In this document: one piece after another, positions 32,837 through 43,870 of the stretch
Layout: each line of letters begins with the position of its first letter
Position numbering within the stretch: position 1 is the stretch's first letter
Source: Phymatolithon calcareum
Taxonomy: Eukaryota > Rhodophyta > Florideophyceae > Hapalidiales
Length of the DNA stretch: 64,000 nucleotides
Assembly (NCBI GenBank): GCA_977006965.1
Contig: OZ345363.1
Coordinates: 124,001-188,000 of the forward strand
Reading direction: 5' to 3'
Program-made: the position numbers and the translations under genes
Notes under the pieces: model-generated
Told to the model about the DNA's origin: nothing
What the model saw: the letters and a program-made list of their open reading frames with translations, nothing else
The model's database searches: none

Positions 32837-32887
32837 ATCCTTCCTTCTCTTCGCTTGCCATCATGGCAAGCCAAGAGAAGGAAGGAT
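32837..32887. repeat. Palindrome with 25-bp arms and 1-nt loop
   Basis: Arms 32837-32861 and 32863-32887 pair with one mismatch. The palindrome abuts the right edge of the captured Rieske fragment. Confidence 0.92.
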
Positions 32888-33113
32888 GAAGAAGGATGAA
32901 GATGATCTTCACGCCGTGAATCCGGTCGATTTCTATATCGCATTTGACTTCTTGGTTTCAGTCATTCGCTCTTTTTGTCTCCGGTAGAGTCGAAATGTTG
33001 TGGGCCTGGCACTACACAATGCGTGACATAGTTGCACTCGACAATAGATGTGTGGCAAAGTGCGAAACTGACAGCACTGTGTTTTAATACAAATTAAGAA
33101 TTATCTAACATTT

Positions 33114-35948
33114 TCAGCATGACTTGGAGGGATTAGAACTAAACTGATACCCGCGAACGCTAAAGAAACGAACAGCCCGTCTCTCTTCAATAGTGTCTTG
33201 TGCTGAATTCATTCGCGAAGATATCGAATAGCGATCAGAGAAATCGTACATATCCGGAACGACTACTAGTAGGCGGCGAATCTTTTCCTTAGGTACACAA
33301 TCGAGGATAACATCTCCGTCCTCCCCTGGAGAAATTTCAAATCGATACCTCGTGTGCCCGAATTTTTCTACCACATTGATATTTCCAGGTTCAGGAGGAA
33401 CTTCAATCAGTCTTCGTATAATGCAGACCTTAGCCATTTCTCCTGTTAACAATTTTCGCTCCACAATAGCTTCAAGAACACCCCGACGTACAATTGGTCC
33501 ATGCATGTACTCGATGGCATCAAACCGAGGCCCAGCGCTATTAATATTCTTTCCGGCATATGCGATCTGGCGCACATCGACTCCGGTCTCAGATTCCTCT
33601 ATCCATGGAAACACTGCATTGAATTTCATAGAATTCCGCTGTGTCCAAACTTGTTCCAGAGTGGATGGCTGTATCTGAGCGGTCACAATTTGTAGCACAT
33701 GATTCACGCACTGCCCTTTTAACAAGACCTCCAGCTTCATTGCCTCGGTGTTACATTTTTGCGAGTAGCCAAAGGAGAATTCGGGCTCCTCGTATCTAGT
33801 TGCCCTTTGGGGACTTGCAACCATTAGGACTGACGCAACGTAGGAAGAATCAAAATCGCCACTCTGTGATACAGAAGTGCTCGGGTGTGTTTGCGCGATT
33901 GCTCGTACGGCGAGAAGTTGTGGTCCAATTAACTCAATTTTCTTATTCGTCGCGTAATAGCTCTTTTTGGTTGGCTTGTGCATAGTTTCGTTCTCATCAG
34001 ACTCTCCCAGTCTTGAGCACCCGAACATATATAAGTGGTCTCTCACATGCCTCATCGTGCGATGCAGTTTTGTAGTAATTGGTACCGATACTGCCCTAGA
34101 TAGATATATGCCTGCCTCAAAACATAGCTTTTGCAAATCTTCAATTTGACTTTTCGTTCGCATCCGTGACGCCCGGCTTTGGTTAATACCTCGTAGTTGT
34201 ACCTGAATCTCATTGAGATATAGAGCAGCCTGCAAAAGCATGTCGCTGTCCGCACTTGCGTATGGCTGTAATCCCATTAATGCAACCCATAGGAATGTGG
34301 CGATTTGTTGTCTATCAGTACCCGTCATTCCAGGATGAACTTCGTTTCCATCTTGACGAAAAGGCGCCACATTTAAAGGAAAAACGCGTGGAAGATCTTG
34401 AAAGCGCTGATTAGCTATGCGGATGAGTTCAGATTTCCTGACCATACTTTTGTTGTATCCTGCAGTTTTCAGTAAACTGAAAGCCATGTCCGGAAGTGTG
34501 CGAAGTAATCCAAGATCGAAAGCATGCAGTCTGTCATAAGCGATGCTGTCGTACAGGTGGTATGGCTCGGTTCCCAATCCATAGATACATGACAGCGCTG
34601 GTGGCAGCTCAATGGCACTCATTCTTCTCAAATAAGCTCTGCATCTGATCACATCTGGAGCTCCATTGTGCACCTGCAATATACCTAGTATCTCTTTGAC
34701 AACAACAATCTGCTTCCAGACAGTACTTCGAACATTTCGACCGACTTGAACTGTGGATAAGGAAGTTTGCGCCTGATATATGTCTCCATCCAACCGAGTT
34801 TCTCTTTCAGATTCATCACCACTGCTCTCTTCTGGACCTTCTGTTAGGTTTCTCGTGGGCATTATACACTGTGAGCAATCCCTGAAACTTCCAGTCGACT
34901 TTAGACAAAAGAAAGGTCTTTCCTGTTTCTGATCCGCAACAATTGCATTAAGCCGCAGAATCAGAGGAATATGTTCGCCTTCCAAGAATATTCCCTTCTT
35001 AGATGCAATCGATACATCTTTGAGAAGGAGAAACATAAACCTTTGAAAAAGAAGCGCTCGCTCGAATGCCATTTTCGTTCTTGAGACTGAATGATTGTCC
35101 TGCATTGACGGGGCAATTCCAATTTCGAGCCACTCTGTACTTCGTCCCTTTATGTTAACAAGTCTCAGCCGGACGTTGTTTGCGCTGTGAACGCCAGACT
35201 TGGCAAGCGTCGTGCCGTCTGCATAAAGATCAAAAGCAACCAGCCTCCCTGGAGATGGTATAGTTTGAGAGTATGCTTTCATGGAGTTGGAGTCAATGGC
35301 ACTGGAAAATACGCGCTCGCCTTGAAGAATATTCTCCTTGTAGTTCATTATGGATTGCATTCCTCCAGCCTTCGAAATCTCTTTCAAAATCAGATCTTGT
35401 GGGCAACGATAGACACCGGTTGTATTTTGTCCGAGACAAGTCTTGATACTGGCCACACGCCACCCCTGGCATGCCACAAATTTCCGTCGTACTTTCGCCA
35501 CGTAGTTGACAAACTGGCTTCTAGTTGGAAACTGGGCAAGGAATGCAGACGGACAATCGCAGTTTCCTATCCCGGTCATCTTAGTGCTCAGGTCATAATG
35601 CTCCGCAACTTCTTTCCTCGTAAACATCCTCTTGCAGCAAAAATCAAGGAGAATTTTTCCTTGATCGCAGAGCACATCTAACGATGGATCTAACGTTTCG
35701 GTTCCATCGAAAATAGGCTCTGACGTGTCGCAAAAACTTTCGTAGAGCTTATAGACCTCATCTGAAATGCAATGGGATGGGAGGAGTGCATCGTATCCTG
35801 GCGTGATAACGTCGTCACTTGAGCCCCCATGGCCAATTTCAGAGCCACTTGCTCCACTGGAACCGGCTCCTCTATGTCGTTGTGGATAGTGCTGTCCCAG
35901 TCTCAGAGAGTTTGGAAAAACTTGAGAGCAAACTCCGCAACGCTCCAT
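33114..35948 (-). CDS. Plavaka/TNP2-like transposase, intact frame
   Basis: This uninterrupted single-exon frame has 944 residues. It opens with a C2H2 finger (CGVCSQVF...H, residues 4-25). AFDLYADGTTLAKSG at about 238-252 fits the first catalytic Asp block of Plavaka/CACTA-type transposases (D-x-T-x-L before a VRLxxxNI strand). AIVADQKQ near 335-342 could hold the second Asp, and CSQC follows at 358-361. YDRLHAFDLGLL near 471-482 matches the D-x-LH-x-x-DLG signature. Acidic Ser-rich linkers (GPEESSGDESERE) lie between. Nearby pseudogenes are riddled with stops, so an intact frame this long suggests recent activity or selection. No terminal inverted repeats were found at its borders. The convergent gene at 29078 may be its partner. 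Confidence 0.78.
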   Translation of the reverse strand: MERCGVCSQVFPNSLRLGQHYPQRHRGAGSSGASGSEIGHGGSSDDVITPGYDALLPSHCISDEVYKLYESFCDTSEPIFDGTETLDPSLDVLCDQGKILLDFCCKRMFTRKEVAEHYDLSTKMTGIGNCDCPSAFLAQFPTRSQFVNYVAKVRRKFVACQGWRVASIKTCLGQNTTGVYRCPQDLILKEISKAGGMQSIMNYKENILQGERVFSSAIDSNSMKAYSQTIPSPGRLVAFDLYADGTTLAKSGVHSANNVRLRLVNIKGRSTEWLEIGIAPSMQDNHSVSRTKMAFERALLFQRFMFLLLKDVSIASKKGIFLEGEHIPLILRLNAIVADQKQERPFFCLKSTGSFRDCSQCIMPTRNLTEGPEESSGDESERETRLDGDIYQAQTSLSTVQVGRNVRSTVWKQIVVVKEILGILQVHNGAPDVIRCRAYLRRMSAIELPPALSCIYGLGTEPYHLYDSIAYDRLHAFDLGLLRTLPDMAFSLLKTAGYNKSMVRKSELIRIANQRFQDLPRVFPLNVAPFRQDGNEVHPGMTGTDRQQIATFLWVALMGLQPYASADSDMLLQAALYLNEIQVQLRGINQSRASRMRTKSQIEDLQKLCFEAGIYLSRAVSVPITTKLHRTMRHVRDHLYMFGCSRLGESDENETMHKPTKKSYYATNKKIELIGPQLLAVRAIAQTHPSTSVSQSGDFDSSYVASVLMVASPQRATRYEEPEFSFGYSQKCNTEAMKLEVLLKGQCVNHVLQIVTAQIQPSTLEQVWTQRNSMKFNAVFPWIEESETGVDVRQIAYAGKNINSAGPRFDAIEYMHGPIVRRGVLEAIVERKLLTGEMAKVCIIRRLIEVPPEPGNINVVEKFGHTRYRFEISPGEDGDVILDCVPKEKIRRLLVVVPDMYDFSDRYSISSRMNSAQDTIEERRAVRFFSVRGYQFSSNPSKSC

Positions 35949-37024
35949 TTTCGGCTACAGTGCAGTTGAACTGTGCCGCCGGGCTCTCTGAACATTATCT
36001 GTACAGACCTGTTCTGGTACTACGTTTTGAAAGAAATATTTTAAAATACGCTTCACCTATCTCAACAGTCCAGGATGCAAGTCAATATGAAAGTGGAAGC
36101 TGAAGAAGTACTGTTATTAGTCTGTAAGCCTCGTGATTGTGACCAAAATGTGTTCCGCATGGAGCGACGCGAACTACTTCTCTTGTTCTCAAGTATCTTT
36201 TCTAATTGCCAGCAGTAAGGCGTTTGCCGCAAAAAGGATACTAGGTAGCAATAGCAAACAATTTAGCACACTTGTGACGGAGACTAGAGCTCCATTGTCA
36301 ATTTGAGGAGACTGCTTAACCCAATGAAGGGCACCTATAGATTGTCCCTGTATCTGAGAGCAGTTAATTGCCAATCAGGCACAGCCACATTTAACCCTTA
36401 TCAGTCCACGATGCACTGACAGGAAAAAGCATTATGTCCTCTCTAGCAATTTCTTCGCAACGGCAGAATCTAAAACATGCATGAGCCTCTGTACAGATAG
36501 ATCTACGTATCGTTCTGGCTTTCCCCTTAACCATGGGCGAAATATAATCATGAACAAAGGCTACTAGATCCAACGAGTCGAATTCTTAACGTTGCTTATC
36601 AGGCAAGGAGAAACCTCTTACTAACAGTTAGTCATAGAGTTTTTAGTTTCACGAACGGAAATAATGGTACCCTCGTCAAAGAACATGACCCTCCTCTTCT
36701 CCACAGATTTACATGTAATAGAGATATGCCTTTTGACAGCCGCATTGAGTTTAGTTTTGCTTTAAGCATGTGTTTTAGTCTGAAGCCGAAGTGTATTTTG
36801 TTGCAACTACTTTGGTTCATAAAATATTTCAGAGGAAATCCCAAATTTCATTCAATCTCTCAAATGAACTTACTACAAGTGGCGGTACCGTTCTCTGTCA
36901 CAACGAAATTTCTCTCCGTGACATGGGAAGTCTGCGTTCCGACCAGCAGTAATCACATTGACCACTCACAGCTCACTAAAAATTTTGTCATACTATAATC
37001 GTATGATACGCTCCTGTTAGGCGC

Positions 37025-37140
37025 GCGTATGTGCGTGCCAATGCTCAGTGCCAACGCCGCTGCACCGTAGGTGCTTCGTCGGCACAGGTGGCACGTGCCA
37101 TCGGCACCCCCACAGGTTTCCAGATGATGTAAAACAGTTG
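37025..37140 (-). repeat. Dispersed repeat family E, inverted copy
   Basis: Read from the minus strand it matches 26283 onward (ATCATCTGGAAACC, GGGGGTGCCGATGGCACG). Diverged. Confidence 0.5.
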
Positions 37141-37217
37141 CAATGTAGCTAAACATTTGCACACTTCAGACGAAAATGGATGCACGGCATTTCTGTTGCA
37201 AAGGTGGACCTCATACA

Positions 37218-37291
37218 CCCTCTAGAATGGAAGGTTGCCGACTTACTCCTTCAAGGGGGCACCGGGCACCTCAATAAAAATGAACAATTAC
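37218..37291 (+). repeat. Dispersed repeat family D, copy 2
   Basis: Same orientation as 25283-25358, sharing CTTACTCCTTCAAGGGGGCA and CACCTCAATAAAAATGAAC. Confidence 0.8.
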
Positions 37292-38228
37292 GCAAAGGTG
37301 GGCAAGAGAATTGAAAAGAGTTCATTTCAGAAAATAATTAGCAACGGGACATTACAGTAGCCGTGGGGGTGCACCCCGCTGCTCTGTGGTGACGGAACAT
37401 GCAACTCAATGAAAGCGGGGAGTTATGATATCCGCTAGAAGACGCACTGCAAAAATGGCTGAAGAGTTTTACGCAGTGAGAGAGCGTGACGTTTTTACGC
37501 CGATACTTTTTTTTTATAATCCAAGTTTACAATATAAAAGCCCCACATTCTGCCGAAGATATGGGCAAGGCTTGGGCTCAACCGCATTTTACCTTGCCTT
37601 CTGCGAATCAACACAGGCCTTCTTAAATGCGATACTGCACCAATCGGCGCTGCCTTTAGTGGAGCGCCGGGCAATCAAGTTGCCAATATGTTCTCTTGTC
37701 TGGAGGCTCACACGCGTTTCACTCGTGCCATATAGTTGCCTTGAGAACCGATCTACGTTGTCCATGACCGGTAGCATGGAGAACTGCTCGGATTGTGGAC
37801 TTGCTTGCTGTCGAGCATCGCAGACGGAAGCGTTCGTAAGAGAATCATAGTACAGTGCAGAAGTGACTTACACGTGCCAGTGCCAGTTAGTCGAATTTCC
37901 CTATGCTGTACAGTAGTATCCGAAGACCAGAAGGAGAAGAGTCGACACTCCTTTGATGGACGAAGAAGAGATGGATTTCTGCCGCGCTGGACACAAATAG
38001 GAGTACAGTTTTGCAACGAGAACGTTGTGTGTGATTGCGAGTTATCGGGGTGATCGATGGGGGGAGAGAAAAAGGCTCGTCAGTCACTAAGCAGAGCATT
38101 AAATTGCCACAGAACACAGACAGAGAGGAAAAGATATGGAGGCAGAAAAAGGATCACTCCTTCGTCGCCCCATTTCTAGTACACCAATGCAGAGCAACGT
38201 TTGGGGAAAGGTGATAATTACATAAAGT

Positions 38229-38376
38229 TTATTTTCGGGCGATTTCATCAGCCGAACACAAACAATTCAGACGATTCGGAGGCGGAGAACCCCGCGAGTT
38301 TGGCAAAAACCTTTTTGAGCGAAGCAGGCGGAGGCTTGAAGCAGGGAAGATGCCGATGAAGGGCCGATGGCACACA
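38229..38376 (-). CDS. Candidate terminal exon of an unknown gene
   Basis: On the minus strand a TCTAACAG acceptor-like sequence is followed by an open, coding-like stretch ending SASESSELFVFG and a double stop at about 38247-38252. AATAAA lies about 15 bases further on (near 38230). Upstream on the same strand, 38606-38854 holds another plausible coding block (PIGRKNLPVLLTTLYKSKD, LFNEPTPAAAAETVIVAVG), but no clean splice path between them was found. No family is recognised. Confidence 0.3.
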
Positions 38377-39459
38377 CTGTTAGACGTGGGAATTTTCTTT
38401 ACCGTGCAGCGTTCGGTGGCCTTCCCTCATTGGACGCATAGTATATCGTTGTATGCACAACCTCGGGTGGTGCGAAACGATGAGGCGGGGCGGCCAACAG
38501 TGCGAAAAAAAGACGGCGATAATAAAACTGGTTCTCTTTTTGAAACCGATGGTCCGCGGCTGGGGCGCCCAATCACCGACCACGCTCTGTAGGGTCTAGT
38601 AGCCTTCAACGCCAGCCACGGTAGCGTCCCACGGCCACGATGACGGTCTCCGCAGCTGCTGCCGGTGTCGGTTCGTTGAAGAGTTTCTGCAATGTGATGC
38701 ATAAGCTAGAGTGCATGAAGTAGTCCGACAAGTAATTTTCTTGCGTATCTTTGCTTTTGTACAGTGTTGTGAGGAGAACCGGCAGGTTCTTTCTACCGAT
38801 CGGATGCTTGACTCGAGCTCTTTCGGGCTCCAAGTAGGCGATCGCAATGGCCACCGTAGAACGATACAGTGCAGTAGTACAATTTCTTCAACATCAGAGC
38901 GGCTTCCCTGAATCTGGGTCACGTAAGGAAAAAAATATTAAAGATATCAATATGTTTATCAGCATTCTGCAAAATTATATAATTACATTCTGCGTAGGAG
39001 CGTCTCAAAAAACTCCTCGTTTGCGTGACAGAGTGATGCGAAGCTTTCGAGCATGACATGTATTTGTGGGCTATGCGTCAAAGTATGAAATTAGTCACGA
39101 TTGAACTTGAATCCTATGTCCCTTTTTGAAAGCATGAAATGGAAAATAAAGCCGTAATGTGACCATCATGGTCACGTTTCTGCTTCATGATGATCATGCT
39201 GTTGACTTCTCCCGAACTGAACGTGGCGCAAAACCTGGTTCTGTAAATCATGTGTGTAACCCGAGTAAGTGACTTTCCCGAACAACCATGACCTCAATTC
39301 AACTGGTTTTTGGGGCTGTCATACCACAGTGCCCTGCACAGTACACTCACCTACGAAGCACTGCCCATGTATTGAAAGAAAATCCCTGATGCTTTGTGCA
39401 CGCACTGATGTCAGTTATGCGTTAAGCTGTAAGGCGGCCCGTGTCCCACGAACAGCATA

Positions 39460-39836
39460 CAGTCAGACCTCGAATGGTCCAATATTCTCAAAATTGAGGT
39501 TATTCTCAAGTCGAATTTTGAATCATAAGTTTTGGATCACACGTGTGCCGAACAGTAGCCATATTCTACTGTACTGTATGCCAATGGCAGGAGAAACATG
39601 AAAAGTACTTACAGTATTCTACGAGTGAGGATATGCTCCGTGTACGCTAAACAAAATTATAACAAAATTTAAGGTATGCCCCGTGACCTCGAACATGAAG
39701 TAATGCTCCTATCAAATATTCTAGAATCCTTTAATTTTCGTTAAATTTAGGCGGATACGGTTTTCGTGGAGCACTCGATTATGCTGCTAACCGAGGTTAT
39801 TCTAAAAAAGAGGTTCCATTTATCGAGGTCTGACTG
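39460..39836 (-). mobile_element. Pogo-like MITE, copy 2
   Basis: 377 bp, inverted relative to copy 1, flanked by TA. The left terminal repeat is shortened: CAGTCAGACCTCG is followed directly by AATGGTCC, so about 21 bases present in copy 3 are missing. The right terminus is intact. Confidence 0.9.
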
Positions 39837-40359
39837 TAGAGGCTTCCAACTACACCTTGCTCCCACTTTTGTTGGTGAGCTGATCTCTGAATTGCACAAA
39901 TCTGCTTGAAACAGCTCTTTGGTGTGCACCGCTTCTATACGTGAGCGCATTCAGGCGAGCGATGTTGGAAGTCAGGAAGATCAGCCGACGTCACTGCTCA
40001 ATCATGTGCTTGCTGGGACGAAAAGGGCCCGATAAAAATTTTGAAAAAATCATTCTCTTACTAGCTTCATCAACTGACTTGTACCCCTCAAGTCCGCGCG
40101 GCATGGCAGTACTTCGCGATTATCACAAATAATTATTGACAACTGCCGGTATTTCTCCCATGGCACCAGCAGCCGACTGTCGCTCCACGCTAAATCTATT
40201 GAATAGGAAACTGTTTTCCTCTTGCCGGCTTGTTAGATCGATCGCCTAAGACATCCGGTAGTCGTTCATAGTAAGAAAGAGTTAAAAAGTGACCACTGAA
40301 ACAGCACTATTTCTTGACCAAGAGCTTTGCCAACACGTCATATTCCAATTTTGCTGTTC

Positions 40360-40375
40360 CCAATACATGTATTGG
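40360..40375. repeat. 16-nt perfect palindrome
   Basis: CCAATACATGTATTGG has no loop. It is isolated in noncoding DNA upstream of the first small HTH gene. Confidence 0.8.
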
Positions 40376-40629
40376 TGCAAGCGCATGGCATCAAGAATTC
40401 TTATCTAACGCGTTGACTTGATCATCAGGCGAGCGTGTTACGCTCTTTGAACGTCACCATAGTAATTTTGTAATATGCTGTTCACATCCAATCAACGTTC
40501 GTGTACATTCGTACTCACGGCACACTACCGCCAGCTGCATTGCGGCACCATGCTCATTTCTTGACTCCAAATAAGCCTTCACGGCGCCCGAATTTACTTC
40601 CTCTAAACGGATCCAGATTCGCCTATGCA

Positions 40630-40645
40630 CTGTACAGTATATAAA
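40630..40645 (+). promoter_or_regulatory. TATA box and CTGTACAG palindrome of HTH gene 1
   Basis: CTGTACAG (40630-40637) abuts TATATAAA (40638-40645), 133 bases before the ATG at 40778. A second ACTGTACTGT lies at 40700-40709. The TATA position fits a promoter. The palindrome as an operator is inference. Confidence 0.5.
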
Positions 40646-40777
40646 CCAGTCGATCTCTTCTACCATCCATCTTTTCCAGCACGCAGACTTTTGCTGCGCA
40701 CTGTACTGTTGACATCAATCCATTCCGACTTTTGTCCAAGCGTCGAGTAAATAGCCATCTCTCATCAGCACTCCACC

Positions 40778-41098
40778 ATGCCGAACTCTTCCTTGTCTTA
40801 CTCTTCATCGACGGACTCATTGACCACACAAGCCGAGAAGGAACGCGTTTGCCGCGTAGCCGCAGCGGTCGCCATGGTCGAGCGCGGTCACTCGAACGGC
40901 AGTCGGATTTCTGTGCGCAAGGCCGCCAGTATTTTCGGTCTACCAAAGTCCACCGTGCACCGATATGTGCAAGCCAACCGAGGAATCGAATCTCCACGAC
41001 GGCGCTCCGGAGGTTCAAAGCGCGGTCGTATGGCACCGCCAAAAAAGTGTGGCATCCCATTTCTGCTGTCCACAGAGGAGTCCCCGTCGTACCGTTAA
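40778..41098 (+). CDS. Small helix-turn-helix protein, paralog 1
   Basis: A single-exon gene of 106 residues. The N-terminus is Ser-rich. Residues about 25-37 (CRVAAAVAMVERG) form the first helix and 44-64 the HTH: ISVRKAASIFGLPKSTVHRY matches the psq/pogo-type DNA-binding domain (RKAAxxxGxPxSTxxR). A basic tail follows: RRRSG, KRGRM at 81-85 and PPKKCGIPFLL at 87-97, ending SYR. The same order recurs in two paralogs on the same strand, which supports a real protein. There is no transposase catalytic domain, and the 106-residue length equals the HTH plus tail. A nuclear DNA-binding role is likely; the target is unknown. The first in-frame ATG was chosen and sits 133 bases after a TATA box. 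Confidence 0.85.
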   Translation: MPNSSLSYSSSTDSLTTQAEKERVCRVAAAVAMVERGHSNGSRISVRKAASIFGLPKSTVHRYVQANRGIESPRRRSGGSKRGRMAPPKKCGIPFLLSTEESPSYR

Positions 41099-42550
41099 GG
41101 ACTTCTTCATCATGCTCAAAACGTTCCGAGCCGACTTTGTGCCCATGAGCCGCTTTCGTTCTCTACGAACAATCAAGCTTACTCTTAGTTGCCTATTCTA
41201 CTGTTGCACTAAAACTGCACACTATATCAACTCGTATTTCGTTGCCCTTATTTCAGATCAACGGCCTTTTACTTAATAGTCTCGAACTGATGTTATGCAA
41301 GCCGCTCGTCAACTCGGATTTATAATACGCGCAAAGCAATATGACCAAGTGGAGCGGGAGACTGCCGTTTCCTGCGGTTGCGATCAGGCATGGAGCGGTG
41401 AGCAAAAGTCGCCTGGTAATCATCGACAATTCCTTGCTTCGACTCCGATCCAGAACGAGAATGGGAGTTCACGCAGCCAAGAATTACACTTATTTCGCCG
41501 TAGCCCTGAAGTACACTTTTGTGGCTCTTCCAGATAAACCGTGCAACTGCACTGTGCAGAAGTAGGTGCATTCCTTAACTGAAGGTGTGTGCTAGAGCTA
41601 TTTATATACCCCTAGATAAGTGAAGCTAACTGTGATAACAAGAATGGTCGGTCTCAGCTGGTAATAACCGACACTGTATTGGTAACGCTAATAATCTTGA
41701 GCGTTTTGACAGGCAGTGCGAATACGATACCCAGACGTTATGGGTATTGTGTGGCCAGGAAAGCTCTTAACTCACAATGTCGTTATGCGAGAATAGCAAA
41801 CCGTACGTTCGCCCGGCGAGCTACACACTGTCTCAACTTTGGGCCATCTCCCTTCTCGCACATTAGCGACAAAAAAGCATTCGATTTATACATGAGGCTC
41901 ACTGGCATCCGTGTCCGGTGTTCATTTCACAGCGTGGACATCACATTGGCCTTCAACTTCTAAATATCTGTTGCATGCAGCTTGAAGCTTCGTCCAATGC
42001 GAAACATATTTTCCGTGGATTGGAAAAATGTCTCATGACTCGCCACAAGGCGGCAGTTTCTGTCCATAATCCGAGATTTCAATCAACGTGTCCGTCTGCA
42101 CATTCTAGAGACGAAAAAACACCCTGGACAGACACTGCAGTTGTGCTGTAATTTCTGTAAACTGTGGCCAGACTTGCCGGAGATGTGAGACCCCAGTGCC
42201 TGATCAGCACGGAACTTATCTTCTCCCATGTGCGACATATTGTAAGTGTCACGAGACTTTCGCGCATAATTGTGTCGCATATCGTCGAACGTGTTACGCA
42301 AGCCACGGATGCATCATGAATCAGTGAAGTTGTTAATTTACATCATGATGACGTAAATACTGAAGTAGTGAAGTTAATAGCTTCACTACTTAGTACTGCA
42401 GTGCTGTACTGTAGTACAGGAAAGATGCAGCCTGTTTTGAGTTGATGGAAAGCTACAGTAGTAGTACTGTACTGTACTCTTTTTTCCGTTTTCCTGAGCC
42501 ATCATAGGCGAAACGTCTTTATAATACGAGCGAGATATCCAATACAGCGT

Positions 42551-42620
42551 TAGTTGCCTCTTTTCCCCACACCAGCGAACCCTAGGTACTACAATAAAAC
42601 CGGAACCATACAATGCAGTG
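42551..42620 (+). repeat. Repeat family B, copy 2 (end only)
   Basis: TTAGTTGCCTCTTTTCCCC and CTAGGTACTACAATAAAACC match the right-hand part of the family. Confidence 0.65.
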
Positions 42621-43664
42621 TACTGTAGGGCAACGATGCAGAGCACTGTGCGTGGATAGAGAGATCATCCCGATGTGTCTGTACGCTGTACAAGTGGCGT
42701 ACCTCTGATGCACTGGGTCTGAGAAGTGCCTCGTTGCATCATGGGTGTTCCATTTCATTTTCTTGTGAGAGACACATGTGCGGCATGACTCGATATGATA
42801 TCTACAGTTACGCCATGAAGGTAATAAGAGAATGTCAAGGCTCGTCCGCGTCATGATCATTGTGAAGTACTGTAGTAAGGCACAGATCCCGATTCTCATT
42901 TTGATTGAGGTGAACATGATATTGCACATATCAGTAGCGAAGACGGCTTTTCTTCGTCCATGCAGAGTAAGAATGGCTTCCTGTGCCATATGTGGGTGAA
43001 ATTACTATAATGGCCAACATGTATGAAGCAAGTTTTATTTTGTAGTGCCTGCGGGCACGCGAGACTACAGAACAACTGCAGACAGGGTATCTACTTGTCC
43101 CGCCATCACACTCCGATCACTTCCTAGAGTAGTACAGTAATGAGGAGCAGCAAAACCGATCGATCAAAAAACGATCTAGTTGCTCCTAGTGTATTGCCTT
43201 GAAGGGCCATCTGAGAACAGCTAAACTCGTGTTCCGGAATCATTGCCGTTATCGACTGGCAGACAGTCGAAAAGGGGGATGGTGAGACGTTTAGAGGCTC
43301 GGGAAAACGGCAGAATTGTTCTGACTAGAAGCGCAGTTAGAACCAAGCAGGTGGTCATTCTAGAAGATCAACCAGTTGCTCAGAGCTGATATCTTGGTTG
43401 AACTGGTTGATTGGGTGTAGAGTCAGACGGGCTTGAAGCTATTGGCAATGTGCAACTGGGATGAGGCCTCGTTAGGGGCATGGCGCCAGTCCTTTGCTCG
43501 TGCAGCATGTGGAAAGGCCGTTTGCTGGTTATGAGGAACAGTCTGCTTCTCTGAATTCGCGAGTAATAACCGAAGTTTTTTTGCTACTTTTGGTGCTTTC
43601 AAAAATTCAGTACTGTAGGGGAGCCGGCAGGGATTTCAAGAAGAAAACGAAAAGTTGATTTTTC

Positions 43665-43870
43665 TAAAGGTTACCAACGCATCTGCTGATGCTTCGGGCA
43701 ACTTTTCGCGTGCCAAGCAAATTTGGCTTGATTCTGTCCGGTCAAGAGTTTCTTGTGGTGGGTTTTTGTAGACCGCGGAACCGTGGTCTACAATAACCGA
43801 CCTCTGGTCCTCTGATGAGGGACCTCGAGGGGGAAATTAGTCCACGTTCAGTGTCACGCGGGAGGATCCG
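43665..43870 (+). repeat. Dispersed repeat family C, copy 1
   Basis: It starts GGTTACCAACGCATCTGCTG and runs to GGACCTCGAGGGGGAAA about 160 bases later. It includes a hairpin at 43762-43797. Related copies lie at 54418, 55640, 56033 and 63345 (plus) and 62935 (minus). No coding. Confidence 0.7.

Larger units (their letters stand above)
32321..33016 (+). mobile_element. LTR-like derivative carrying host gene fragments
   Basis: The first part (GACGCTTCTATAAACACC to CCGGAGTTAATGG) resembles LTR sequence at 31990-32060. The last part (TTCAGTCATTCGCTCTTTTTGTC to GGCCTGGCACTACA at 33016) matches the LTR end. Between them lie a zinc-finger gene fragment and a Rieske gene fragment, then a 25-bp-arm palindrome at 32837-32887. 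The simplest view is a non-autonomous element that has acquired transcript or gene pieces. Confidence 0.6.
36104..38249. other. Intergenic DNA with repeat copies
   Basis: No gene recognised. It contains inverted repeat family E (37025-37140), family D (37218-37291) and a short hAT-like match: plus-strand KAPHSAEDMGKA near 37540-37575, compared with KAPQTSEDMGKA in the hAT pseudogene at about 61440-61405. Confidence 0.5.
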
